The notes below the pieces were generated by a model that was not told the DNA's origin, did not search any database, and saw only the letters and a list, made by a program, of their open reading frames with translations. A DNA stretch of 64,000 bases from Condylostoma magnum. Taxonomy: Eukaryota; Ciliophora; Heterotrichea; Heterotrichida; Condylostomatidae. Below, one piece after another: positions 46,156 through 57,900 of the stretch (positions within the stretch are counted from its first letter, which is position 1; every line of letters starts with the position of its first letter). The stretch is from assembly GCA_920105805.1 (NCBI GenBank), contig CAKKTI010000087.1:1-64000 (forward strand). The letters are read 5' to 3'. The position numbers were made by a program, and so were the translations under genes.

Positions 46156-47199
46156 ATGGAAACAGTATGTCTTATCAGTAGAAGAGAGGAAAATGTTGCA
46201 AAATGCATCAAAAGCTCTAAGAAAAAGTACTCATGGAAGTTTATAATTGATTAGCGTGCCTTTGAAGTTAATATTTTCGTTAGTAAAAGTAGTCACAAAA
46301 TTCGAATAATGTCTAACGGAAATAATATACTGCAAAAAGAATAAGAGAAATAAATGTATCGTTGCGAAATATTTCTTTTCTATTATTCAGATCTTGAGTT
46401 CTTGGTCAAATAGTTTGGCTAAGCGTGTGAGCTACATTATAAACATTTTAATTTCAATGCGATGAATTGCAGCGGCGATTTAGAAATATTTGAAAGGTAT
46501 TATAATACCCAATTGGAAAATTATTAACCACCTAAAAATCAGCCAAAGTCTACTAAATCGGGCTCTTCATGTTGCTTTGGTTTTTGAAAAGGTAAAAATA
46601 AGAATTAAATAGATAAGTGTATCTATTAACCTGAAGTTGATTTGGAATCAGAGAGCTATGAATAAGAGATTGAATAAGCTTGTGACGAAGAAGCATAGAA
46701 TTAAAGTTAAGATATATAATAAGGAAATAATTAATAATCAGTTGATTTATTAAGCTTAAATGATGAAAGTGAACCAGTAAATAAATCTCAGCCTGAGCAT
46801 ACTGAATAATTAGAAGGTGTATGAATTCAACCAGACTATTATAAAAACCCTTTCAACGGCCCCTGTGAACAATAGAAAAATGATCCATTCCATAGCATAG
46901 ATAGGCAAAATGACTCAAGCGATCAAAGGTAAGTACTAAATTAAAATTACTAAAATAATTAAATTTTATAAAGAAGCACATCTCAGCAAAATATTGCCAG
47001 AAGTTATAACTAATAATACGAGACTCCCTTTTAATAGTAACTGGCTATGATGTATGCCTTTTAACTCCCATATTATACATTCACTTATAACAATAACAAC
47101 CTATAATATCCAGCTGTTTGTAATCAAATGATTTATAATCGAGGATATTATACTCAAAGATAGTAGTTTAGTTACTCTTATGTAAGATCATTTGTATAA
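46156..47199 (+). CDS. Hypothetical protein with acidic linker
   Basis: About 347 residues. The N-terminal ~110 residues are globular with alternating beta-type pattern (KKYSWKFIIDQRAFEVNIFV, HKIRIMSNGNN, YRCEIFLFYYSDLEFL), faintly FAIM1-like (W..F.I.....V.l), which I do not assign. Then a Cys-rich basic spot (SSCCFGFWKGKNK, Trp from TGA), a long acidic Gln/Asn/Glu linker, and a Tyr/Asn-rich tail (YYTFTYNNNN). An AT-rich GTAAGT...AAG stretch of 45 nt at about 46930-46974 reads in frame either way and could be an intron. End uncertain (TAA 47197 or 47203). Confidence 0.5.
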
Positions 47200-47205
47200 T
47201 GTTAA

Positions 47206-47551
47206 TTATCTCGTAATTCTTATTCTTTAAAAGTGTATATTCGTTAAATTATTAAAGAAATTCTAATTAAAATTAAGTTTGCACTATATTAATAATAAAC
47301 TAAGTTTAAATATATATAGTTTTGTATATCTCTTGCATATTAACTACTTATTATATTTTATATATCTGGTATAGTTATTAGTAATTGATTGGCGATCTTT
47401 AATTTTGGAAATTCTACTTTTATCATTTAAATTTCAAAATAATATTAATATCTTCTATCGTACTTAAGATTGAAAATGGATTTATGAGGAATACTCTAAG
47501 CTCACTTCTGCATATTTCATTATAAAGTAAAAAATTAAAAATCTTCTTCTT
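47206..47551. other. AT-rich region downstream of hypothetical gene
   Basis: 346 bp with long T/A runs and no supported gene. Part of a 1.9-kb sparse region (47.2-49.1 kb). Confidence 0.4.
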
Positions 47552-48409
47552 TCAAAAACTTTTATTGTCTCTATATTTATAATCTCTATACTTTTATTCA
47601 TAATTCTATTTAATGATTAACAAAATGATTGGTTTCTTATCATCTTAATCTGATAAATAGAGGTTTTTACTCTTTTAGCTATTTTATTAACACAAAAATC
47701 TCTTTGTATATTTAAACTAATATTAAAGCATGATAAAATAGACTTTACTCATTATATATCCTCTTTTCAGTCAATAATTTAATTCTTCTATAGATTTTAT
47801 TCATATTGTATATTAGAGTTCTAAACTATATTACAGGTTGATTATATTAATTAAAACGGGCATTACCTAAGATATTATAGGGAGCTAACAAACTTGTATA
47901 TACTAATAATATAATTACTATTAAAAATAGATTACTATATTGTTTCGATTTTGTTCTTCTGAATGAATCAAATTAACTGCTTGAGTAAATTATTATCAAC
48001 ATACTTAATAATATATTATAGAAAGCCAATAACACTACTTTCTTATTAGATTGATCAATATCTACTTAGATCTACTTATTATCTTCTAATTCTAATTATT
48101 TTTATGCTTTCTATCTTATATATTAATCCTTAAATTTCTTTTATTTTCAAAACTCCATGAATTGGTAATAAATTTAAAACTATCATTAAAAGTATATATG
48201 GTTTTAATAATGTTTTCTCTACATTCAAAACATAAGCAAAGTTGGAATTTAATGTTTTGGTATGCTTGAATTTATTGATCTGTAAATAAGAAATCTCTTA
48301 GTATTTAAAATACCTTTGTTAAGATGATTCCCAAGTAAGTTATATCCATATCCGGAAATCTTTTTATTTTTAATTGATTCTTTTAGATTAAGGAAGTCTT
48401 TATCATCAT
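47552..48409 (-). CDS. Possible hypothetical protein
   Basis: Reading from ATG 48407-48409 to TGA 47552-47554 gives 285 residues with a plausible though Ile/Asn/Gln-heavy composition (FTDQQIQAYQNIKFQLCLCF; AVNLIHSEEQNRNNIV; YLSDQDDKKPIILLIIK). No homology recognised and no other evidence; the same stretch could be non-coding, since every frame is formally open. Confidence 0.25.
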
Positions 48410-48908
48410 ATTATTTAAGAGTATCTGATTATAGACAATCTAATCTATAAATAATTATCAACTTACAAAAATGAATACATCAACCAAATATAAAAGTTGA
48501 TTTAAATAACGTATAATGACTAAATTAGTTTAAAGATACTATCATTATGCTTTATATTATGTTATGAAGCTATCAGAGAAGCAGCTATAGTTAAGGATAT
48601 TTTGAATAGGTGAGCAATTCAATTAGCTTTATGAGTAAAAATTATTGATATCTAGTAAAAAACTGTATAAATATACACTAATTCGAATAGGTAGCTTTGA
48701 TAATTACATATATTGGTAAGTATAAAGACTTATTTAATTAAAAGAAATTAAGTTGGTAGGCTCTGAATATTGACAATGACTAGATTAAAATTTAATAGCC
48801 AGTCAATTATTATATCCTATTCAAACTGTAAATCTAATTTGATTTTTTGCTAATATTTCAAAATAATGAATTAAAATGACTTTTTTTAAACAAAGAGGTG
48901 TAAAACCT
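48410..48908. other. AT-rich, no supported gene
   Basis: 499 bp, strongly AT, no coherent coding frame or RNA motif seen on either strand. Confidence 0.4.
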
Positions 48909-49097
48909 TCAAATATTTTTGTCATAAGTACTTCTGAATGAATTTGCATAACCTTGACTGTAAATACAAACATGATTATACTCGTTTCTATAGGTTAGTA
49001 AATAACAGATAAAAATCAGTATATAAATACTTAAAAATAACAGAATCGCGGTTTTTTCATATACTTTTTTAATAGTTCCCTGCTTAAAAGGGTGCAT
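48909..49097 (-). CDS. Small single-pass membrane protein (weak)
   Basis: 62 residues: basic N-terminus MHPFKQGTIKKVYEK, then one hydrophobic stretch (TAILLFLSIYILIFICYLL), then a polar tail, ending at TGA 48909-48911. Its start is only 3 bp from the start of the secreted-protein gene on the other strand, which leaves almost no promoter, so either one start or this gene may be wrong. Confidence 0.35.
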   Translation of the reverse strand: MHPFKQGTIKKVYEKTAILLFLSIYILIFICYLLTYRNEYNHVCIYSQGYANSFRSTYDKNI

Positions 49098-49100
49098 AAA

Positions 49101-50663
49101 ATGTTGGCTTTAATAATGTAAAAACTAGTTATCTTTGCACTATTTGGTATTCTTTTAGCAAGCTCTGCCAATCTACGAAGTACTTCAACCCTAATGTCTT
49201 TGTTCACTCCTCCACCCTTTGCAGGAAATGATGATTAAATTATTGACACAAGCAGCAAGTATTCTGTAACCTATTTCGAGAATACAGGAAACAGCTATTG
49301 TCTGAAAACAAGAAAGTTTTATCCATTAACAACTGTTGAAAACACCATTAAATACGCTCATCTAACTGAAGATGCATTATAAAGTGCAATTTGGCATTTT
49401 GAAGAATCTAATGGCTAATTCTATATATTCGTTCATACTAATGATGCAGAATTGTGTATGGTTCCTAATTTCAATACTAGTTCTGTAGATTTTACCGATT
49501 AAGAAGCATGTGTTGCTTGGAATATTGATTGGGTGGATAATGGATATGTTATTTCCTCCAAATAAGAGGACTCAGCAACCTTATACTTAAACCCATTCGA
49601 TAATAACGGACAACCGGAAGAAGGAGATCCTCAGCCTCTTTTCTTATAAGAAGAATCCAACGGTAAATGGGGATTTGTTCCAGAGGGAACATACTATGGA
49701 GAAATGGTTCCCTACACCGTTGATCAATCAAAGGGCTATACTATCTAAAACAATAAAGATAAGTTTTTGACTTTAATCGATGAAATTGACTCTGATACAC
49801 TTGAAACTGGAGATGTTAAAGGATTTGTAACACCATTCAGCAGGCCCAATCAAACCTTTATATTCGAGCCAGTAGACGGAGGATATGTTATAAGTTTAAC
49901 TCAAGACACTTTGAATGATGGAGTCGAGCAAAAAGGATACTGTTTAACATTTGAAAGCCCTCTACCCCCTCACTTCACAGACTCCTCAAATCCTTGCCTT
50001 GTTTGGAATGTCACTACTAATGACGGAGGAAACACTATATTCATTGGAACCTACAGGCAAAGTGGAGATTACCAATATCTTTAATCTGGAAACAATGATT
50101 CTTATATCAGGAATAACACTGATGATTATTTATATCTCTCAGACACCTCAGAGGGAGCCAGATGGACCATTAATGAAGATGATTATACATGCAATCCTCT
50201 CGCTGTAGTGGTTGATTCTAAGCAAAGCTAATCTATATATCTAAAAAATAGTCCTAATAGAAATCTGTAAGCTCATTTAATGCCTTATGATGCAGTAATT
50301 CCTAATAAAGAAGCAAAAATAATATCACATGATCTAAATAGTGTTAGATAAGTCAACCAATGGAGATTTGAAAGAGTACATGGGGGATATATTATATATT
50401 TCTCTAATGACGCTACTTAAAACTGGTGCTTGACAGGTGATTCAAACTCTAATGCGACTATTGCTGCTCCTGGATTTAAGGATTGTAAGGTATTCCAACT
50501 ATTGAAGCCTTCTAGAGATACTGAATATTTTGCTATCGTTACAGATAACGATGATGGTACTCAAGGAGTTGTGTAAGTTGAAGGATTCAGAAATAATTTC
50601 TCCGATTATGTTAATTATAATGGAGATAAACAGCAAGATCTATTCAAACTTCAAAGAGATTAA
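49101..50663 (+). CDS. Secreted protein, unknown fold
   Basis: 520 residues. The first ~22 residues form a signal peptide (MLALIMQKLVIFALFGILLA then SSA). The mature part is extracellular in style: many Asn, Asp, Gly, Tyr, Trp and paired Cys (e.g. GNSYCLKTRK, AELCMVPN, KGYCLTFES, NWCLTGDS, FKDCKVFQ), several N-x-T/S sites, and recurring beta-strand pieces with YLxL-type segments and W-containing units spaced by ~45-50 residues, which could be beta-trefoil-like repeats. No family could be named. TAA stop at 50661-50663 with further TAA and TAG codons just after. Confidence 0.65.
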
Positions 50664-50915
50664 ATTTAATTTTAGTTAATTATTTGATTAAAACTCCGTC
50701 TTTCTAATTCTACTTGTTAGTCATTATAAGTTATAATATAATACAAGCTAATAATTTCATGCATTTCGAAAATGAGTAACTAAATAATAAGCAAACAATT
50801 ACACCAAAATCCAATACTAAATACTACCATCCAGTACATATTTCCAATGAAAAGCCCTATACTATTACCTTTCCATCAAGCCCATTTCATTTCTAATTTA
50901 AAACATTAATTATAA

Positions 50916-51419
50916 ATGGCTAATAGACGTAATCCCCCAAAGCGTGACGATAAGCCAGACATGGAAAAACTACCTGATTTCACTGAACAAGATCTTGAAG
51001 ACATCAAGGAAGCTTTTGATCTATTCAAAAATGAAAATGGAGTATCAGACTTAAATTAAATGCTTGATTTTCTAGAAGAACTATAAGTAGATAAAAGATA
51101 CCCAACTATTTTCTCTCTGATTGAAAAACTATCCACACTTTTCCCTAAAGGTGCGAATTTTAAAGAGTTTGTAGAGCATATGCAGTTCGAATTAGGAGAA
51201 ACTAAAACAGGAGCAGGATTAACAAGACTTTTTGAACTTTTGGATAATAAAGGTTAAAAGTTCCTGGATAAAGATAGACTAATCTCATTAGCTAGAGAAA
51301 TCGGAGAGAATATTACTCCAGAGGACATTGATTACCTTATTTCTGATGATTTTGACTGTCCAGATGGAAAAGTGGACGTTGACAGTTTCTATCATATGAT
51401 GATTAAGGATATTTTCTAG
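50916..51419 (+). CDS. EF-hand protein, centrin/calmodulin-like
   Basis: 167 residues. It begins with a basic MANRRNPPKRDDKP tail as in centrins, then DFTEQDLEDIKEAFDLFKNE (helix of the first EF hand), a second helix-loop-helix, LTRLFELLDNKGQKFLDKDR (third; LDNKGQKFLDKDRL), and DYLISDDFDCPDGKVDVDSF (fourth, with several Asp ligands). The first two loops lack canonical Asp ligands. The order is centrin-like, but the degenerate loops and EF-hand superfamily breadth prevent naming it. Terminates at TAG 51417-51419 straight after MMIKDIF, where centrins also end. Convergent with the START gene. Confidence 0.75.
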
Positions 51420-51424
51420 TTAGT

Positions 51425-52222
51425 TTAATTTTTACTTTAAAGCCCTGTTTCTTTGAATTTAATCAGTACTTTTCGTAAGGAATTATACCACCTGATGAAT
51501 GTAGCTGGGAGAGTATAGCTGACTAGTTTGGGGGTAATGTTTCCTTTTAGGTCTGCTTGGCATATTTAAGTGATTAGCAGTGTGTTTTCCCCTGTAGTAG
51601 GATTTTTCCTATTGCGCATTATCTGTCCTCCTATATAAGTGACTGCTCTTTCACACTTTTGCACAGGAGTTATAAAGTTTTCGTCTTCTAAATGAGTAAA
51701 ATACACTTCAATGTCCCCGCTAGTTCGCTTCCTGGTATACCGAGTTTCTAAGAAGTCTCTATTGGCGAAGGGTCAGGGGGCATGGTTGCACATGTAATAC
51801 TAGCAAACATCTTCTGTTGGCTCACCGACATTAAAAAGCTCTACAACACCAACCTTGTCTCATTCCTTACGGATTTCACAGGTGTACATTAATTTATTAA
51901 AATCTTCTGTGGAAAAATCTATTTTAAAGTCAAAGAAGGCTTTTACTATGGGAATCGAAGGGTTTTACTGTGTACCTTGTTTTAGGTATACTTGCATGAA
52001 GTCTTTTTACTTTTTAAGACTTCAATCAGTAAACTGGCTTTCTAGATCTAACAAAGCTTCAAACTAAGAATTTTGTTATTGTAAAAGATCTGAGCCTGGG
52101 ATTATTTCTCCTGATGGACTAAATAAGTCAAAAATGTTCTCCTGCTGTATAGGGTTTGATAGAGACCTTCTGTGCTAAGGTTTAGGCTCTTATTAATCAT
52201 TTTATGTTATTGAATATGGCAT
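51425..52222 (-). CDS. START-domain lipid-binding protein
   Basis: 265 residues. After ~60 polar residues there is a START domain (StAR-related lipid transfer): VKAFFDFKIDFSTEDFNKLM, CEIRKEWDKVGVVELFNVGE (R..WD motif, Trp is TGA), YYMCNHAPWPFANRDFLETR (the conserved PWP..nRD, Trp is TGA), IMRNRKNPTTGENTLLITQI and the C-terminal helix LPATFIRWYNSLRKVLIKF. Typical role is binding of phospholipid or sterol; ligand unknown. No membrane segment. End is TAA 51437-51439 or TAA 51425-51427; the second is used. Confidence 0.85.
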
Positions 52223-52484
52223 TGTATCAGATATCTGCTTGTTTTGCTCCTGGTATTCAACACTGTAATGAGATTACTGCTTTTATTATAACTTTTACTC
52301 GGAATCAGTAGAGGATTTCTGTTTTTTCCTTCTTAGAAATGAGAAGCAGCTTTGCATTAAAAATGGATGTGAAAGGAATTTAATGTGTTTGGTTGTAAGA
52401 TAGATGTGAAATATTAATAGTAATTTCCCTGTACAATATCTAAGTACTACAAAGTTAAAAAGAATTTCCTATTATCTACTAATC

Positions 52485-53966
52485 CTAGCTGGATGGGCTA
52501 TATTTAAAAAGTAGCAAAATCCTCTCAAGATTGTACCCCTTGGTCTCTGGCAGTAGGATAAAAATAAAGAGCCATCCAAACAAGAGAATCAATCCAAAAA
52601 GCCCCCAAATGAAAACCTGGCCGAAGTAAGTTTCAGAGATAGTCAAGAAAGTCATTGTAACTACAAAATTACTCACCCAATTAGTAGCAGTGGCTAATCC
52701 AACTGCAGTACTTCTAACACTCATGGGGAAGATTTCACTATTAAGTGTCCACGGTAAAGGTCCTAGACTAATACTAAAAAAGAACAGATTTATTATGAGA
52801 AATCCAAGCACACTTATTTTAGTAGTCACTGATGCCCCGTATACTCCTTATAAGTAAAATGTAGCCGACAGCCCAAATAAAGCAAAAATCATTATAGGAA
52901 GGGACCACAATAGAGTTTTTCTTCTTCCCATATTCTCAACACAAGTTAAAGAGAATATCTTCCCTAGCAAATGTACACCAGTTAAGGGCAATGCTGACAA
53001 TAACGCTGATTCCTTACTGCCTAAAAACCCAATATCTTGCATGATCTGCGGCCCGTAGTACATCGAGGCATTTATTCCGCTTAATTACTAGAACAATTGT
53101 AGCCCTATACCCACTACTAGCTACTTCCTAGACTCACTCCATATAAGACTAACCTGGGAGAAAAAGCCTTTATTAGTCTGCTTAAAATTGTCGCTATTCA
53201 TACTTTCTATTTCAATATCAATCTGATCAGTGCTCCCGTTATAGTTAGTTGGATAAAATATTTAAAACAGAGCCCTCCTAGCCATTTCCTCCTTCTTGTT
53301 CCTAAGCAACCATCTGGGGGAGTCGGGTATATATAGTAGTCCGAGGGCCTGTACTATTGGGGGAAGGGCGGCAACCCCTAGCATTACTCTCCAATACGGC
53401 ATTAAGGGTAGACATATAAAAACAGATAAGAACTGTCCAGCAGCAACACCCAATACGTAAGTATTTACAGTCATTCCTCTGTAATTAGATGGTGAAACCT
53501 CAGAAAGGTAAATTGGCGTAGCCATTGAAGAAATACCGATACCTAGTCCTACTATAAATCTTCCTATGAATAAGAAGTAGATATCGGGACTAAACCACAT
53601 TACCAGTGCACCTAGGAAATAGAAAACGTCGGATATTAAGATTGCTTTCCATCTTCCCATTTTATCACAGAGGGAAATCGATCTGAGTATATCTTACCCC
53701 ATTGCACCCATTCCCGCGCTTAAGATCGTTATGCTGACAACTGCTTCTTATATAATGGGATCGTCATAGCCCAGTTCTTCGTAAATAAACAGCCCGGCAC
53801 CTCCAATTACGGATGTATTGTAACTGTGTTAAATTTACCCAAAGAGAAAGCCTCCTATTGATGATATCAGTGTTAGAATTGTTAAAAATTTAACATTAGT
53901 GTGGATTTTAGTCTCAGACTCCTGTAATTCAGTAAGAGTACTATATGAGTGATCTGATTAGTCCAT
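52485..53966 (-). CDS. MFS sugar transporter, two 15-nt introns
   Basis: About 483 residues after splicing, 12 membrane segments. Sugar porter signatures: GGFLFGYNTSVIGGAG (TM1), DKMGRWKAI (loop 2-3), GRFIVGLGIGISSMATPIYL (the GR...PxYLSE motif), SPRWLLRNKK, QQLSGINASMYY, ENMGRRKTLL, LGPLPWTLNSEIFP and LPETKGYNLERI at the C-terminus (PETKG). Fits the GLUT/hexose proton symporter family; substrate unknown. The two 15-nt introns at 53683-53697 and 53824-53838 each remove a short insertion within conserved motifs. Ends TAG 52485-52487. Confidence 0.93.
53683..53697 (-). other. 15-nt intron in the sugar transporter gene
   Basis: Minus-strand GTAAGATATACTCAG. Removing it joins GAMG to SISLCDKMGRW, restoring the usual spacing before the DRxGRR-type motif. 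Confidence 0.85.
53824..53838 (-). other. 15-nt intron in the sugar transporter gene
   Basis: Minus-strand GTAAATTTAACACAG. Removing it restores GGFLFGYNTSVIGGAG, the family GGFLFGYDTGVI motif; without splicing it would hold five extra residues. Confidence 0.93.
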
Positions 53967-54597
53967 TTTTTCTATTAGAATATTCTTGGATTATGTTGAA
54001 CTAAAAAATTTGGAGTTTTTATAATATTTTATGTGAGTTTAATGCATCTAAAATTATAGTAAAGCATAATGCGTTATTAGTGGGAGTTTTTACTTAGTAT
54101 TTCTGGCATATTTTGCTATTGCTGTAAGCCATCGTACAAAATCAGAATTATCCGAACTAAGACATATTAGAACTAGATTATGGTATCTAATGAAATAATC
54201 TGATAGTTTCCGTACTTTATCTTAAGTTTATCTATATGATTACATCCAGTTTATAAAAGTCTGATGAAATTGTCAAAGCATACTATTGATATTTTGTTTT
54301 GGATTAAGACCTATAAGTGCTGGGGTTACTAACGTAGTATTACTATAGTCTTAGAATTAGTTTATAAAAACTAATACTTCTGAGCAGATTTTAAGCCATA
54401 TCAATGGCTTATTGCATAAAAAATGTGAATAATTTTATAAGATTTTCGTAAAACTAGTGTGTATATTTGTAGGTTGATTTACTACTAACTTTAAACATGA
54501 ATTCTAACACAATTATCATTTCAACTCCATCTAGGAATATTCTAACACTCCTTACTAAAACTTATCCAACTTCAAACAATTACAAAATTATAATATA
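53967..54597. other. Intergenic, no gene recognised
   Basis: 631 bp between the sugar transporter start and a small membrane-protein gene. Composition varied and not clearly coding on either strand. No tRNA or snRNA motif seen. Confidence 0.4.
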
Positions 54598-54885
54598 CTA
54601 AAATGTCAAAAAGATAAAAATAACCACAGCAAGCAGTTTAGAGAATTATAGATGATGATGAGTTAATATTTGCTAAGCCAATATAAGACAAGTAATTATT
54701 CAAAAGGGATTTATCATAAAGTAGAACTCTTCATTAAACTGGAACTTTTGGAACAGAACATTTAAACTAATCCTAGTAAAATAGTAGATTATATGGAAAA
54801 CAGACATGCCGGTGCATTGTATTTTGAATAAAATAATTAACTTTAGATATTGTAAATCCTCTTGTTGTTTAATTTTGTTCGCCAT
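54598..54885 (-). CDS. Small two- to three-pass membrane protein
   Basis: 95 residues: MANKIKQQEDLQYLKL, a hydrophobic segment, then VFHIIYYFTRISLNVLFQ, FYFMINPFWIITCLILAQQI and a final hydrophobic AVVIFIFLTF. Family not recognised. Trp in PFWIIT comes from a TGA codon. TAG at 54598-54600 is the chosen end; an in-frame TGA inside reads as Trp. Small integral membrane proteins of the ER are a possible comparison, unproven. Confidence 0.45.
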
Positions 54886-54993
54886 TTTATGTCAAAAATA
54901 TTTCTCTTTATAAACTGTTTATAAGCACAGTAGTATGCTTTTCTATTTGCATATAACAATATAATAATTCAATATAACAAATCAAAGAAATTA

Positions 54994-57900
54994 CTAAAAT
55001 ACTAATACTAAAAGTGCAGCAAATAAGGTAGCAAAGTACTCGGCCGAACTATCATCATTATCATCTGGTTGTTTTGCTGTGGTGATATCAACACTATTAA
55101 TTCCTCTAGCTTCAGTCTAAGAATAAGAAACATACGCAGGCCATGTAGGATAATCATTGAAGCACTGAGCATAGCACTTGTACAGAGTATCAGCTTACAA
55201 GTTTTGCACGGTAATAGAAGTCCTAGTCTTGGCAGCACTTACATCGCAGTAGTGACTAGAGATTTCATTATTCTCTTAATCCAATCCTAACAAAACTTGA
55301 TGATGATTAGGATAGCCCTCATGTTCTTTATCTAAGCAAATAATGCATATAAATCCATTTGATCTACAAGTTCCTTCAATAACCGCTGAATTAGTTAAGG
55401 AAGTGCCAGATTACCTCGGAGCATTGTCAACAATCCAATCAGGCGTAACGTAATCTGAGAAGTCTAAATCTTCAGATTCAAACTCAGGCTCTAGTGCAAT
55501 TGACAAATCAGCTAGTCTAGTTTTAATCATTTCCTTAGTAACGTCATCTAAACTAACAATATCCTCAGGGTCAGGTCCTTCGACATGTCTATAAGCCGGT
55601 AAATCCCATTAAAACTTAGTTTCAACGACTTCATTCTTGGAATTGATGTCTTACTCAAATACTCCATTGATAAGTCTTGTTGGTTATACACCCATAGCTA
55701 TAGAAGCAGCTCCTCCGATATTATTAAGCTGATTTTCCGCTACATCTCCTTTAAACTTAATTACTAGTCTTCCAGCCTCGGGCAAAGAACTAGTATAAAA
55801 GCTGGTCTGGGCTGCTGAGGACATAGTAGTTTTCTCGTCTTCCAAGTAGGCCTAACATACATACCTAGTCTCGGCCCATAGTCCCGTCAGTTTAGTCATC
55901 ATTCTCCTGCCTTGATCGTATTGTACAAATGCTCCCTCCTATACGCCATTCATGAGGTGATTTTTGTATAATTTGTATTAAAATGCCGTCCAGTTTGCAG
56001 CATAGCTCAAAACATCACTTTCTTAGGGCTTAACTTGAACTGTTCCTCTAGGCGACTCATCAGCAGTGGTTTAGGAGTCTAGTAGTTTAAAGAAATCTCC
56101 AATATCTGATTTTAACTGCTCCGCAGTTTTACCAGTATCACCATCAGGCCCGCAGTGGTAATATACTACTCCAGTTCTTTCAGTTGTAATATACAAGTCT
56201 GCGGTAGTTTTCGTTTTACTATTAGTTTCTAGCACTGGAGTCTCTACTGGTGTGGCTTCCTTAGCAGATGCTATTTAGAATTCTAGATCAGGAATTGCCA
56301 TATATGAGGAAGCGTTGGTTCCTCCGATTGTAAACTGCACGTTTAGTAGAACAGGGTCAACTGATATATCATACTCCTCTACAACTGATATGGTGAAATA
56401 GGCTGAGTTTTTATCAGGGATGTAATTGAGTACTGTATTGCTAACAGTCACCTTCTCTTCAAGCTGTGTATTAGATAAAGTCAATTGGATAGTAACATCG
56501 TTATTCGGTGCATAATTAGTGTGTACTAGTATAGGAACTGAGGATGTTCCAGCAGTTATTATCAAGTTTTCATTAGGAGTGACGGAAAATTGCACTTAAC
56601 CTGGAGTGTTGTTTACTTCTACCATAGTTTTGACCATTGGGTCGTATTAATCTGCTAGAGCTGAGTCAAATCTAGTTTCTTGTATAGTCCAGTTTATGTA
56701 GTATATTCCTTTATCTGAGGATTGAGAGGCTCCTACTCTGAAACTTATATAATCGTCAGTTGTATACATAGTGAATTAATTTTTAACAGATGTGAAAAGG
56801 AGTTGACCAGTAGACAAGGCATAGGAGTTCTGATCTGGTGTAAAAGTGATTAAATCTGCTCCTAGAGGTCTCGATTCTCCAGAATTTGTAGAAATCTAAT
56901 AATCCATTGACTGTGTTCCACTATAAACTCTTAAGTAGTTTTCCCTATTAGTTGCCTCAAATGAATTTACCTTAAAACTCCAGTTTTTCCTATCAAATCC
57001 TAAGTAAGCCTGTGAACTGTTATAATAAGAAGAAGCAACAGTCCTTGAACCAGAAGGATCAAATATGGCCAATTTCAGTTGGTAAGTCCAGAAATCCCTG
57101 GTAGGGAAGATGTCTTAATCCCAGGCGTCGTAATTTCCAGTAGGATCTTCTACATCATCTCTTGTAGCCCCCCAGGTAGGATTGTTAATTCCGGATATAG
57201 TAAAATTGATTTATTAATCCCCACCAAAAGTAGTATTGGTAACACTATCAAAGTTTGAAGTCACCAAATTATTTCCTACTGAGCATGACGATACTCCCAT
57301 CTCAGTTCCAGTATTATCTGCGTTGTTAAAATCACTTATGTTGTCTGATACATTGAAAAATAATGAACTGCATGTAAGACTGCCCCCGGATGCGGATCCA
57401 TTAGCTAGATTGGTATTATACTGTCTGGGCAGTGTCACTTGTAGTTAGTATCCTTAGGATAAACTCATAGTAGGTAGGAAAAACTTAAACGTGTAATTAC
57501 CTGCTCCAAAAGCGTTGTGATCCGGTGTAGTCAAGCTTTAAATGTAGATATTAGGAGCTAATTAATCTATGGTAATTCCAACTAGAGTCTCTAGTTTATT
57601 AACAATACCTCCAGTCTGATTAATCTGATATATTTTGAAATTATCAGTAGCTGTTGTAACTCCAGGGTTTCTTACTCTTTGTAGTGTAATGGTAACTGTA
57701 GTATTTCCATCTTACGCAGTAAGATTAAAGATTCTTACTGTTCTATGATCCACAGTACATTCAATATTACCCCCTAGTACATCACTAAAGCATTCAACAT
57801 AGTAAGTATTGGGCTCTTACCAAGGATACCTGACATAATCATTGAACCCTTAGTAAGCCTATACAACCTCGTCGAATTATCTAGGGAACTTGATCCATAT

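Noticed and set aside
11672-51419. Karyorelict-type code with TGA as the only stop
   Set aside because: V-ATPase c, NDUFS8, cullin and the EF-hand protein end at TAG exactly where homologues end, with no near TGA.
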